Source: Flavobacteriaceae bacterium GSB9
GTDB taxonomy: Bacteria > Bacteroidota > Bacteroidia > Flavobacteriales > Flavobacteriaceae
Assembly (NCBI GenBank): GCA_022749295.1
Contig: CP062007.1
Location: forward strand, 1,364,001-1,428,000
Direction of reading: 5' to 3'
DNA: 64,000 nt
Shown: positions 37,157 to 45,822 of the stretch, in pieces
Position numbering within the stretch: position 1 is the stretch's first letter
How the letters are laid out: each line of letters starts with the position of its first letter
Notes under the pieces: model-generated
Databases searched by the model: none
Told to the model about the DNA's origin: nothing
What the model saw: the letters and a program-made list of their open reading frames with translations, nothing else
Made by a program: the position numbers and the translations under genes

Positions 37157-38436
37157 TGCTTTAAATATTTTTTTTGGTTAGTAAAAACAAATGTACATAC
37201 GGCTGCCAAATACAAAAACACACTGGTTAAATATGCATAAAAGATTCCGTTTAAGTTGTAGTTCGTTAAAAAATAGATGCTTAAAAAATAAAAAGAACCA
37301 TACAAAACAGTATCTGTAACAAAATATGGTAAAACCATTTTTTTTGCATGAAACTGATAGGCAAAAGAAAAAGCTATAATTTTTATAGAATCACCCAATA
37401 ACTGCAAATAAAAATACTGACTTAATTCCAGAAATTCATCTGTTAAAAATATTTTAATAATCACAAATCGCAAAAAATACAGCACTATAAACGAAACTAT
37501 TATCAGGGGAATTAACGATTTAAAATAACTTTTCATTAGACCTTTATAACCTCTAATAGTTTTATTCTCTGCTAGCTTTGGCAATAAATACAAAGTAAAC
37601 AGCGAAGAAAAAAACATCATATAAAACATTGATATTTTATTCATAGCCTCCCAGAACCCGGCTTGCTTGACGTCAATGGTATCAATTATAGCATTTCTTA
37701 TTAACAAATAGCATAAACTAATTAAAATTGAAGAATACATAGCCATTAAAAGATATGTAGAAATACTTTTGAAAAACTTAAACGAAATATCATGTAAGTG
37801 TTTTAGTGCTTCAAAAAGCAATTTTCTAACATCTCTAAATACCAAGGCCGTGATAAAACTCAAAGCCGGAATTAACAAACTTGCCAACAATGCGCCTTTT
37901 AAATCATAAATGTATATGAATATAAACGTCAAGAGAGCATTTATTATATGGGAAATGCTTACCAGAATGGCATACAAGTTATATTTCTGCATACCATTAA
38001 CCACATATACTACCAAAAAACTAAAAGAAATTAACGGTGATAAAATTGCTAAATACTTAAAAAGATATGCGAAATTCGAATCTTTCAGAGTATAAACTGC
38101 CAAGTTTTCTGAGAAGAAAATTAAAGGAATGGCAAACAAAGCACAAATAATAAAGTTTAAAGAAAATACATTTGTTACAATGGCATCCAACTTCTTTTTA
38201 TCTTCCTTACTCTCTGCTATGTATTTAATCACACCGCTTTGAAATCCCGTTGATGTTATTCCTAAAAAACCTTGTAATACATTTTTAAAATTTCCCACCA
38301 AAGCATAACCTGAAGGCCCTAAATAAATCGCTGTTACTTTTGAAACTATAAAAGAAGAAATAACCTTAAAAACTACAACAACACCATTATAGGATATCGT
38401 TTTATAAAGTTCATTATTTAATATTCTTTTTAACAA
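37153..38436 (-). CDS. O-antigen flippase (Wzx-like, MOP superfamily)
   Basis: 427 residues with about 12 membrane helices. Matches the O-antigen translocase family at IYLGPSGYALVGNFKNVL and QAGFWEAMNKIS. It would move lipid-linked repeat units across the inner membrane. Start codon TTG (no alternative ATG near), just after the upstream paralog. It shares the segment GPxGxALVGNxxN and the DAGFWEAMxxxS motif with the next gene, so the two are diverged paralogs. Confidence 0.88.
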   Translation of the reverse strand: MLKRILNNELYKTISYNGVVVVFKVISSFIVSKVTAIYLGPSGYALVGNFKNVLQGFLGITSTGFQSGVIKYIAESKEDKKKLDAIVTNVFSLNFIICALFAIPLIFFSENLAVYTLKDSNFAYLFKYLAILSPLISFSFLVVYVVNGMQKYNLYAILVSISHIINALLTFIFIYIYDLKGALLASLLIPALSFITALVFRDVRKLLFEALKHLHDISFKFFKSISTYLLMAMYSSILISLCYLLIRNAIIDTIDVKQAGFWEAMNKISMFYMMFFSSLFTLYLLPKLAENKTIRGYKGLMKSYFKSLIPLIIVSFIVLYFLRFVIIKIFLTDEFLELSQYFYLQLLGDSIKIIAFSFAYQFHAKKMVLPYFVTDTVLYGSFYFLSIYFLTNYNLNGIFYAYLTSVFLYLAAVCTFVFTNQKKYLKH

Positions 38437-38439
38437 CGC

Positions 38440-39741
38440 CTAATTTTTATCATTCTCAACTCCAAAAAGTGAACTTCCAAATATGAGAAGTATAATTCCA
38501 AAATACATTAAATAGCTTACAAAATGAGCAATAACAGCTCCCTCAACACCATTGACCAAATTAATAAAATAAACACTTGTAGCATACAGAATGATAACCA
38601 AAAAGGCCTCTGTTAGCACATAATGCCAAAACATTTTTTTAGCCAGAAATTGATACGCAATCACAATAGACAACACCTTAACAAAATCGCCTAAAAGCTG
38701 CCAAAGAAATAAATCTTCTACGGGTTCAAATTCATTGGTAAATACCGCCAAAACAATATAATGCTTTAAAAAGTAAATTATCAAGAGCCCTAAAAACAAC
38801 ACGGGCACAATAGTTTTATACAAGGTAAACACCTCTCTTTTAAACTCTCCTGTATTCTGAATTTCAGAAAAACGTGGCAATAAATACAAGGCCATTAACG
38901 AGCTTATAAACATGAGATAATATTTAGATACCCTAGTCATCGCCTCCCAAAAACCGGCATCTTTAAAGCCTATATTATCAATAATGTATGTTCGGATAGC
39001 GATGGCTACAAGCGGCAACAATACCGCCGAAAACAATGCCATCAACGAATAGGCTCCTAGTTTTTTAAACAAACTAAAACTAACATTATTTGCTTTTATA
39101 AGCGGTACCAAACTTCGCCGATTAATAATGCCTACAAGGGTTATCAAAAATATTAAAGATTCGGCTATGGCAACCGATATCAAAGCACCATCAATTTTAT
39201 TTTGATAGATTAAAAGAAGCGCAATAGACACACTCAACACCTGCCCAATAATATTAATTATTATGAGGATTTTATACTTTGAAAACCCATTCATTATGGC
39301 GAATGACAATATATTCAAAGCATAAAAAGGGATAACTATGGCAAATATTTGAATCACATATGCATAGTCGTTGTAAGTCGGAAATATGATGGTGTTAATC
39401 CATTCTGCCTTAAAATAACAGAAAAAAGAAACTAAAATGGTTAAAACAAAACCCACATAATACACCGTAGAAATAGTTCTGCTCAGTTCATATAGCCCAT
39501 CTTTAAATTCTGAAATGTATTTTACGGTACCTTTATAAAATCCTCCAGTAGCGATAGTTTGAAAAGCACTAACAAAATTTCTAAGATTACCTACTAAGGC
39601 CAATCCCACCGGACCAATAAAAACCGCGATGGCTTTTGAAGTTAAAATACCCGCAATGATTTTAGTAACTACCGATGCTATCTGCAAGGAAGCCATCTCA
39701 ACCAAAACCTTGCTATTTATGTAATCTATTAATCTTTTCAA
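38440..39741 (-). CDS. O-antigen flippase (Wzx-like), paralog
   Basis: 433 residues, about 12 membrane helices, with FIGPVGLALVGNLRN and DAGFWEAMTRVS as in the downstream gene. The frame starts with TTG at 39741; an internal ATG at codon 16 would remove a segment that aligns with the paralog, so TTG is preferred. It is the first gene of the operon. Two flippases in tandem are unusual for a single O-antigen. Confidence 0.87.
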   Translation of the reverse strand: MKRLIDYINSKVLVEMASLQIASVVTKIIAGILTSKAIAVFIGPVGLALVGNLRNFVSAFQTIATGGFYKGTVKYISEFKDGLYELSRTISTVYYVGFVLTILVSFFCYFKAEWINTIIFPTYNDYAYVIQIFAIVIPFYALNILSFAIMNGFSKYKILIIINIIGQVLSVSIALLLIYQNKIDGALISVAIAESLIFLITLVGIINRRSLVPLIKANNVSFSLFKKLGAYSLMALFSAVLLPLVAIAIRTYIIDNIGFKDAGFWEAMTRVSKYYLMFISSLMALYLLPRFSEIQNTGEFKREVFTLYKTIVPVLFLGLLIIYFLKHYIVLAVFTNEFEPVEDLFLWQLLGDFVKVLSIVIAYQFLAKKMFWHYVLTEAFLVIILYATSVYFINLVNGVEGAVIAHFVSYLMYFGIILLIFGSSLFGVENDKN

Positions 39742-39936
39742 TTAATCACAAAATTTAACCGGAGTTTATAGAATGTAATTCAAACGAAAAAAATGCTTAA
39801 AACTGATAAATTAAGCCTTTTATTATCGTAATTTCTTTTAATGAAATCAAATATACAAAATGATTTATCCTTTTAGATTTTGTTCGTCCAAAGGCCTACG
39901 ATACTCGAAGAACAACAAAGCTTCCTTATCAATAAA

Positions 39937-40164
39937 TTATTTTTTGAACAAGTAGTACAAATTAATACAAAGTATTGCTAAGTTGGTAATAATTATGGGT
40001 TTTGAAATAGGCTGAAGCGCAAGCCCGTAAAACACAAATAGTAAACACCCAAGGGCATTTACTATTCGTAATTTATAAACAGATTTCATCAAGAAAGAAA
40101 CCAAAACCGTAGCCATGGCGGCATAACCCAACCATTCTACCCACGGAATTCCTAAAAACGCCAT
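39937..40164 (-). CDS. Small three-helix membrane protein (SemiSWEET/YgjV-like)
   Basis: 75 residues with three hydrophobic helices (WLGYAAMATVLVSFLM, IVNALGCLLFVFYGL, PIIITNLAILCINLYYLF). The layout resembles SemiSWEET half-transporters and YgjV-type proteins, but I see no diagnostic sugar-binding residue, so transport is only a guess. It ends an operon with typA (1-bp gap). Confidence 0.6.
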   Translation of the reverse strand: MAFLGIPWVEWLGYAAMATVLVSFLMKSVYKLRIVNALGCLLFVFYGLALQPISKPIIITNLAILCINLYYLFKK

Positions 40165-40165
40165 G

Positions 40166-41965
40166 TTATATCGATTTGTTTCGCTTGCGGTCCACTTCTT
40201 TTAAATATATTTTACGAATGCGCAAGTGGTTAGGTGTCACCTCAACATATTCATCCTTTTGGATGTACTCTAAAGCTTCTTCCAACGAAAATTTTATGGC
40301 AGGTACAATTTTGGCTTTATCGTCGGCTCCGGCAGAACGTACGTTACTTAACTTTTTAGTTTTGGTAACGTTAACAGTCATGTCATCGCCACGCGAGTTT
40401 TCACCAATAACCTGTCCTTCGTAAATATCTTCTCCCGGATCGATAAAGAACTTACCGCGTTCTTGTAATTTATCAATAGAATATGGAATGGCTTGTCCGT
40501 TTTCCATAGAGACCAATGAACCATTTTGACGCTCTGGAATACCACCTTTTAATGGTTGATACTCTTTAAAACGGTGTGCCATAATAGCTTCACCAGCAGT
40601 AGCCGTGAGCAATTGGTTTCTTAAACCAATAATACCTCTTGACGGAATAACAAACTCGCAAACCATACGCTCACCTTTGGCTTCCATGCTTAACATTTCG
40701 CCTTTTCTCATGGTTACCATTTCTATGGCTTTACCCGAAACTTCTTCTGGCAAATCAATGGTCATTTCCTCTACAGGCTCACATTTCACTCCGTCAATCT
40801 CCTTGATGATTACTTGCGGTTGACCAATTTGAAGCTCATACCCCTCGCGACGCATGGTTTCAATTAGTACCGACAAGTGTAACACCCCACGACCAAATAC
40901 CATAAATTTATCGGCACTATCGGTTTCTTCAACACGTAAAGCCAAGTTTTTTTCCAATTCTTTGGTCAAACGCTCTTTAATGTGGCGCGAGGTTACATAT
41001 TTCCCATCCTTTCCAAAGAACGGCGAATCGTTAATGGTAAACAGCATACTCATGGTAGGCTCATCAATGGCAATGGTTTTCAAGCCTTCTGGGTTTTCCC
41101 AATCGGCAACGGTATCACCAATTTCAAAACCTTCCAAGCCCACAATGGCACATATATCTCCGGCTTTAACTTCATCAACTTTTATTCGGCCTAAACCTTC
41201 AAAAGTATGTAGCTCTTTTATTCTTGATTTTACAACACTACCATCTCTTTTAACCAATGAAATATTTTGTCCCACTTTTAATTCACCACGGGTTAATCGG
41301 CCAATAGCAATGCGTCCGGTAAATGAGGAGAAATCTAAAGAAGTAATCAACATTTGGGTTGTTCCTTCTTCTATTTTTGGCGAAGGAATGTGCTCAATAA
41401 CCATGTCTAAAAGCGGTTCGATATTCTCGGTTGGCTTTTGCCAATCTTCGCTCATCCAGTTGTTTTTTGCCGAACCATAAACCGTTGGAAAATCCAGCTG
41501 CCACTCTTCTGCCCCCAATTCAAACATTAAATCGAACACTTTCTCGTGTACCTCATCGGGTGTACAGTTTTCTTTGTCCACTTTATTGACTACCACGCAA
41601 GGTTTCAAACCTAAATCAATAGCTTTTTGAAGCACAAAACGGGTTTGTGGCATAGGCCCTTCAAAGGCATCAACTAAAAGCAAAACCCCATCGGCCATGT
41701 TTAAAACACGCTCTACTTCTCCTCCAAAATCGGCGTGACCTGGTGTATCGATAATATTAATTTTTGTTCCTTTATAGGTAACCGAAACGTTTTTTGAGGT
41801 AATGGTAATACCGCGTTCACGTTCCAAATCGTTGTTATCTAAAATTAAATCACCTGTGTTTTCGTTTTCACGAAACAACTGACAGTGATACATAATTTTA
41901 TCAACCAAGGTTGTCTTTCCGTGGTCAACGTGTGCAATAATTGCAATGTTTTTTATGTTAGCCAT
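40166..41965 (-). CDS. typA: Ribosome-associated GTPase TypA/BipA
   Basis: Translational GTPase needed for ribosome assembly and growth at low temperature or stress. 599 residues, full length. P-loop [10 protein letters not shown] (11-20), [10 protein letters not shown] (G2), [10 protein letters not shown] (G3), NKVDKENC (G4), GSAKNNW (G5); then domains II, III and the BipA-specific C-terminal domain with [14 protein letters not shown]. No Shine-Dalgarno; a small hairpin (GCCTT-TTTT-AAGGC, 41976-41989) lies in the leader. Confidence 0.97.
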   Translation of the reverse strand: MANIKNIAIIAHVDHGKTTLVDKIMYHCQLFRENENTGDLILDNNDLERERGITITSKNVSVTYKGTKINIIDTPGHADFGGEVERVLNMADGVLLLVDAFEGPMPQTRFVLQKAIDLGLKPCVVVNKVDKENCTPDEVHEKVFDLMFELGAEEWQLDFPTVYGSAKNNWMSEDWQKPTENIEPLLDMVIEHIPSPKIEEGTTQMLITSLDFSSFTGRIAIGRLTRGELKVGQNISLVKRDGSVVKSRIKELHTFEGLGRIKVDEVKAGDICAIVGLEGFEIGDTVADWENPEGLKTIAIDEPTMSMLFTINDSPFFGKDGKYVTSRHIKERLTKELEKNLALRVEETDSADKFMVFGRGVLHLSVLIETMRREGYELQIGQPQVIIKEIDGVKCEPVEEMTIDLPEEVSGKAIEMVTMRKGEMLSMEAKGERMVCEFVIPSRGIIGLRNQLLTATAGEAIMAHRFKEYQPLKGGIPERQNGSLVSMENGQAIPYSIDKLQERGKFFIDPGEDIYEGQVIGENSRGDDMTVNVTKTKKLSNVRSAGADDKAKIVPAIKFSLEEALEYIQKDEYVEVTPNHLRIRKIYLKEVDRKRNKSI

Positions 41966-41991
41966 ATTTTATAGTGCCTTTTTTAAGGCTG

Positions 41992-41999
41992 CAAAGGTA
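41992..41999 (-). promoter_or_regulatory. -7 box of the typA promoter
   Basis: Minus strand TACCTTTG fits the TAnnTTTG consensus, 27 bases before the typA start. No clear -33 TTG is present. Confidence 0.45.
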
Positions 42000-42107
42000 C
42001 GTGTTATTAGTTAAATATATGTTATATTTAAAGAGTATTATAATTTAAAATTCGTGTTTTCTTTAAATTTATAACAAACTGATTTTCAAACACCAAAGAT
42101 CAAAACC

Positions 42108-42470
42108 ATGTCGCCTTTAATCAACAAATACACCAATAGCATACCTTACCTCTATTTTATTGCAGCTTCAGCGTATTGGTTTACGGTAGTAAATAAAGCA
42201 GACAGCGCAACTGCTTATCCCATTTTATTGTTTGCCATTCCGTTTTTATGGCAAATTATAAAACCCAATAAAAAACTTAACTTTACTTTGGGCATTACCT
42301 TTGTTTGCATATCCTCATATCTTATTTTGGCTTTTTTATCCCATGTTTTAAAAATTATTTCGGTGTCCCATCCTTTCGGCCAAATTTCATTTTATAGCGT
42401 GCCGCTCCTTTTTGCCAATTTAATTATGGCCTTATGGATTATAAGAAATAGTTTAAAAGGATTTATTTAA
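42108..42470 (+). CDS. Hypothetical four-helix membrane protein
   Basis: 120 residues and four hydrophobic helices (about 15-30, 36-52, 60-82, 92-113). I do not recognise a family. Its N-terminus (MSPLINKYTNSIPYL) has no signal sequence. It is upstream of kdsA on the same strand, 31 bp away, but kdsA has its own promoter. Confidence 0.55.
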   Translation: MSPLINKYTNSIPYLYFIAASAYWFTVVNKADSATAYPILLFAIPFLWQIIKPNKKLNFTLGITFVCISSYLILAFLSHVLKIISVSHPFGQISFYSVPLLFANLIMALWIIRNSLKGFI

Positions 42471-42474
42471 TGTG

Positions 42475-42482
42475 TAACTTTG
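42475..42482 (+). promoter_or_regulatory. -7 box of the kdsA promoter
   Basis: TAACTTTG, TAnnTTTG type, 20 bases before the kdsA ATG and just after the stop of the upstream gene. No clear -33 box. Confidence 0.5.
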
Positions 42483-42501
42483 CGACTTAAATTTTATCTG
42501 A

Positions 42502-43320
42502 ATGAAACTTTCTGAAATTCCTAAATTAAAACACACCAATTCCAACAATTTCTTTTTATTGTGCGGCCCTTGCGCCATTGAAGGTGAAGATATGGCTTTA
42601 AGAATTGCCGAAAAAGTGGTTGAAATCACCAACAAATTGGAAATTCCTTATGTTTTTAAAGGAAGTTTTAAAAAAGCCAACCGAAGTAGAATAGACAGTT
42701 TTACCGGCATTGGCAACGAAAAAGCACTAAAAATTTTAAGGAAAGTTTCCGAAACTTTTGATATACCTACCGTTACAGACATACATGAGGTAAACGATGC
42801 ACAAATGGCTGCAGAGTATGTTGATGTGCTTCAAATCCCTGCATTTTTAGTTCGCCAAACCGATTTGGTGGTCGCTGCCGCGGAAACGGGCAAAGTGGTC
42901 AATCTAAAAAAAGGACAGTTTATGAGCCCCGAAGCCATGAAACATGCCGTACAAAAGGTAAAAGATTCTGGTAGCGATAAAGCTTGGATTACAGACCGCG
43001 GTACCATGTTTGGCTACCAAGATATGATTGTAGATTTTAGAGGCATACCTACTATGCGTGAATATGCACCAACAGTATTGGATGTTACCCACTCGCTTCA
43101 ACAACCCAACCAATCGGCCGGCGTTACGGGCGGACGCCCAGAAATGATTGAAACTATAGCTAGAGCTGGCGTGGTAAATAACGTTGATGGGTTATTTATC
43201 GAAACGCATTACGACCCTGCCAACGCTAAAAGCGATGGCGCCAATATGTTGCACTTGGACAATTTGGAAAAACTGCTCACCAATCTGGTAGCCATCAAGA
43301 AAACTGTAAATTCTCTTTAA
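42502..43320 (+). CDS. kdsA: 3-deoxy-8-phosphooctulonate synthase (KDO-8-P synthase)
   Basis: Condenses phosphoenolpyruvate and arabinose 5-phosphate to KDO-8-P for the lipid A inner core. 272 residues, TIM barrel. Motifs: LCGPCAIEGEDMA (near 20), FKGSFKKANRSR, TDIHE and the C-terminal NVDGLFIETHYDP. The LCGPCA segment carries the Cys that would bind metal in metal-dependent members. It lies away from other kds genes. Its stop is one base from the convergent DUF1801 stop. Confidence 0.96.
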   Translation: MKLSEIPKLKHTNSNNFFLLCGPCAIEGEDMALRIAEKVVEITNKLEIPYVFKGSFKKANRSRIDSFTGIGNEKALKILRKVSETFDIPTVTDIHEVNDAQMAAEYVDVLQIPAFLVRQTDLVVAAAETGKVVNLKKGQFMSPEAMKHAVQKVKDSGSDKAWITDRGTMFGYQDMIVDFRGIPTMREYAPTVLDVTHSLQQPNQSAGVTGGRPEMIETIARAGVVNNVDGLFIETHYDPANAKSDGANMLHLDNLEKLLTNLVAIKKTVNSL

Positions 43321-43321
43321 G

Positions 43322-43699
43322 TTAAACAAACCAAGCTTTTTTACTTTCTTTTATCAGCTTTGCCGAAGCATGTAATAGTTTTACAAAATCTTTTTGGTTT
43401 AAATCTTCCAAGCATTTAAGCTGAATAGAGCGTACTTGCTTTCTGTTATTGTCATTTCTTAAAACAGGAAAATCTTGTTCTAAAAGCACTCCTTGAACAA
43501 ATGCCACATCTACATAATCTTTCCCCTTTAAAATGTTTAAATAAACCATGGGTTTGTTTCCAATCCTATAAAACGGAATTTTATAACTGTAATACTCTTC
43601 TACTTCTGGTAAAGTACTCAATATAACACCACGGACATACAACATAATGGACTGAAAAGGCTCCTTTTGTCTAAGAAAATAGGCGTCAACAGGTTTCAC
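43322..43699 (-). CDS. DUF1801 family protein
   Basis: 125 residues. The start is a GTG (codon reads KPVDAYFLRQKEPFQ next), matching the usual N-terminus of the family. Family landmarks include IPFYRIGNKPMVYL and KDYVDVAFVQG. This YdhG/DUF1801 fold has unknown function. Convergent with kdsA, one base apart. Confidence 0.8.
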   Translation of the reverse strand: MKPVDAYFLRQKEPFQSIMLYVRGVILSTLPEVEEYYSYKIPFYRIGNKPMVYLNILKGKDYVDVAFVQGVLLEQDFPVLRNDNNRKQVRSIQLKCLEDLNQKDFVKLLHASAKLIKESKKAWFV

Positions 43700-43759
43700 T
43701 TGAAAATTTTATTTCAAACTTAATCAAAAAAATATCATTTAAATTAAAAATAATTTATT

Positions 43760-43778
43760 TACTTTGTATTTCAAAGTA
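43760..43778. promoter_or_regulatory. Operator-like palindrome, copy 1 (TACTTTG-N5-CAAAGTA)
   Basis: Perfect 7-bp arms TACTTTG and CAAAGTA around TATTT, followed by CTTTT so that AAAGTACTTT forms a second overlapping palindrome. It ends 7 bases before the first ATG of the operon at 43786 and overlaps a TTACTTTG -7-like box. A matching copy lies at 45788. Confidence 0.75.
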
Positions 43779-43785
43779 CTTTTAT

Positions 43786-44397
43786 ATGGAATCAAAAGAT
43801 TATTTAAAAGACATCAGCGAGATAAAGGATTTAATGAACAAATCATCACGCTTTATTTCATTAAGTGGCCTATCTGGTATTTTAGCTGGTGTTTATGCTC
43901 TTGTCGGCGCTTCAATTGCCTATTACATTGTAAGTAATTCAGTTCGGGGCTATTTAATTTTAGACGGACATGTTTTTACCATTTGCTTATTAATTTTAGG
44001 GATGGTTGCTCTTTTAAGCATTGCTACCGGAATTTACTTAACCACGCGCAAAGCGAAAAAAAATGGAGAAAAAGTATGGGACAGTTCGTCAAAAAGGTTG
44101 CTGATCAATTTTTTGATTCCTTTAATTACCGGAGGTATTTATATTTTAATCATTCTTAACCAGGAGCGATATGGTCACACTGCTGCCTTAATGCTAATTT
44201 TTTATGGTTTGGCCTTGATCAACGCCTCTAAATACAGCTTGGGAGACATTAAATATCTAGGTTTAACCGAAGTTGTTTTGGGGCTTATTTGCGGTTTTTT
44301 ACCCAGTTATGGTTTTTGGTTTTGGGTGTTGGGCTTTGGCATCATGCATATTATTTATGGTAGTTGGATGCATTTTAAATACGATAGAAAACAATAA
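43786..44397 (+). CDS. Six-helix membrane protein, first gene of the winged-helix operon
   Basis: 203 residues. A charged N-terminus (MESKDYLKDISEIKDLMNKS) precedes about six hydrophobic helices between residues 22 and 195, the last bearing WFWVLGFGIMHIIYGSW. I know the arrangement from Bacteroidota neighbourhoods with a small winged-helix protein but no function. It is the first gene after operator copy 1. A membrane sensor or effector of the regulator at 44704 is one possibility. Confidence 0.7.
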   Translation: MESKDYLKDISEIKDLMNKSSRFISLSGLSGILAGVYALVGASIAYYIVSNSVRGYLILDGHVFTICLLILGMVALLSIATGIYLTTRKAKKNGEKVWDSSSKRLLINFLIPLITGGIYILIILNQERYGHTAALMLIFYGLALINASKYSLGDIKYLGLTEVVLGLICGFLPSYGFWFWVLGFGIMHIIYGSWMHFKYDRKQ

Positions 44398-44406
44398 TTT
44401 AAAACC

Positions 44407-44697
44407 ATGAAAACACTGAACCGCAAGTTAATATTCATTATCTTTTTGCCACTTTTATTACTATGCGTACCCTTGATAGCCATGTTAATTTCGGACGAGG
44501 TTAATTGGACTTGGTTCGACTTCACTGTTGCCGGTCTACTATTATTCGGTTTTGGTGTAATTTTAGAATTAGCTTTAAGACACTTTAAACAAAAAAGAAA
44601 AAGGGTTGTCGCATTGATTGTTTTAACAATTATATTTTTGCTGATTTGGTTAGAACTCGCCGTCGGTATTTTTGGCACACCTCTAGCGGGAAGTTAA
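44407..44697 (+). CDS. Small membrane protein
   Basis: 96 residues with three hydrophobic helices (about 8-28, 38-56, 66-88). A basic loop, RHFKQKRKR, sits between the last two. No family recognised. It lies 9 bp after the preceding gene and 6 bp before the winged-helix gene. Confidence 0.65.
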   Translation: MKTLNRKLIFIIFLPLLLLCVPLIAMLISDEVNWTWFDFTVAGLLLFGFGVILELALRHFKQKRKRVVALIVLTIIFLLIWLELAVGIFGTPLAGS

Positions 44698-44703
44698 ACG
44701 TCT

Positions 44704-44997
44704 ATGAGCATTATAAACAATATAAATAAGTTATTTGACCATCGCATTAGATTGGGCATTATGTCTGTTTTAATGGTAAACGAATACGCAGATTTTAACA
44801 CCCTAAAGGAACTTTTAGGCGCTACCGATGGTAATTTGGCCAGCCATACCAAAGCGCTAGAAAAAGCAGAATATATTAAAGTTGAAAAACAGTTTATTGG
44901 CCGAAAACCGAATACAAGATACTCAACCACAAAACTTGGTGAAAAAAAATTTAAAAAGCATATTGAAGCTCTCGAAAAATTAATCAAGAAGTCTTAG
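44704..44997 (+). CDS. Winged-helix transcriptional regulator
   Basis: 97 residues, a single winged-helix domain of the ArsR/MarR-like type used in Bacteroidota. Recognition helix region: DGNLASHTKALEKAEYIKV (41-59), wing: GRKPNTRYSTTKLGEKKF. No ligand-binding extension. It is the likely binder of the palindromes at 43760 and 45788, being the only DNA-binding protein in either operon, and would then regulate both. Confidence 0.85.
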   Translation: MSIINNINKLFDHRIRLGIMSVLMVNEYADFNTLKELLGATDGNLASHTKALEKAEYIKVEKQFIGRKPNTRYSTTKLGEKKFKKHIEALEKLIKKS

Positions 44998-45002
44998 ATT
45001 AA

Positions 45003-45767
45003 ATGGAATATTTTGTAGATAAAGATTCTATAGTTAGAAAAATTTGGGGTAAAAGCGACACGGTTTTGTTAGTCTTTGCGGGCGCTTCGGCCGAATTTGC
45101 TTTAAATAAAGCGGTAGATTGGCTTTACTTTACAGGAAAATTGCCCAAAGATCCACTCGGGCGACTTTTTTCAACTGTAAATTATGCAAGAAGCATCGTG
45201 TTTTCTGAAAGTAAAACGGCACTAAAAACCATTGATAATATTACGGCCATACATGCCGCCATTGAAAATAAACGCGGTAAAGCCATTCCTGACTGGGCCT
45301 ATAAAGATGTGCTTTTCATGCTCATAGGCTATTCAATAAAATCGTTTGAAATTCTTGAAAGACCATTAACTCTTGAAGAAAAGCAAGACGTCTTACATGT
45401 GTTTAAAACAGTTGGCGAACGCATGGGGCTACAATCGATTCCGATAACTTACTCTAATTTTGAGATATCTCGAAAAAAACATTTAGAAAACAACCTATAC
45501 AACGGCGCTTTCACCAAAGACCTTTACAAACAATACAAAAAGCATTTAGGTTTTTTTAGGTATAACCTGCTAATTGAAAGCCAAATTCTGCTGCTACCCT
45601 ATCAAGCACGTACATTATTAAAATTCCGAAAACATTCTTTATTGAAACCATTAATTGCAGTATATAAAGTTTTTAGAAGTTTAAAATTAGATGGGGCCAT
45701 AAAGGAAGTGTTACTTCCTGCGGAATATAAAGACGATATTAAACGTTTAAACATCGTTTCAAAATAA
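45003..45767 (+). CDS. MpaB-like (DUF2236) oxygenase-family protein
   Basis: 254 residues matching the DUF2236/MpaB family, which includes fungal MpaB and latex-clearing protein. Visible: a membrane-facing N-terminal helix (VLLVFAGASAEFALNKAV), DPLGRLFSTVNYARSIVF and ITAIHAAIENKRGKAI. In heme-dependent members the segment about 20 residues later carries WVH with the proximal His; here that place reads FMLIGYSIKSF and has no His. Activity is therefore uncertain. It closes the first operon, 5 bp after the regulator. Confidence 0.75.
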   Translation: MEYFVDKDSIVRKIWGKSDTVLLVFAGASAEFALNKAVDWLYFTGKLPKDPLGRLFSTVNYARSIVFSESKTALKTIDNITAIHAAIENKRGKAIPDWAYKDVLFMLIGYSIKSFEILERPLTLEEKQDVLHVFKTVGERMGLQSIPITYSNFEISRKKHLENNLYNGAFTKDLYKQYKKHLGFFRYNLLIESQILLLPYQARTLLKFRKHSLLKPLIAVYKVFRSLKLDGAIKEVLLPAEYKDDIKRLNIVSK

Positions 45768-45787
45768 ATCAAAATTTTTTAATCTTT

Positions 45788-45806
45788 TACTTTGAAACGC
45801 AAAGTA
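45788..45806. promoter_or_regulatory. Operator-like palindrome, copy 2 (TACTTTG-N5-CAAAGTA)
   Basis: Same 7-bp arms as copy 1 with spacer AAACG, again followed by CTTT. It lies between the end of the MpaB-like gene and the ATG at 45823, over a TTACTTTG -7-like box. Confidence 0.75.
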
Positions 45807-45822
45807 CTTTAACAAAGCTATT

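Noticed and set aside
40176-41480. Plus-strand open frames across typA
   Set aside because: They are shadows of the typA coding strand; all five GTPase motifs are on the minus strand.
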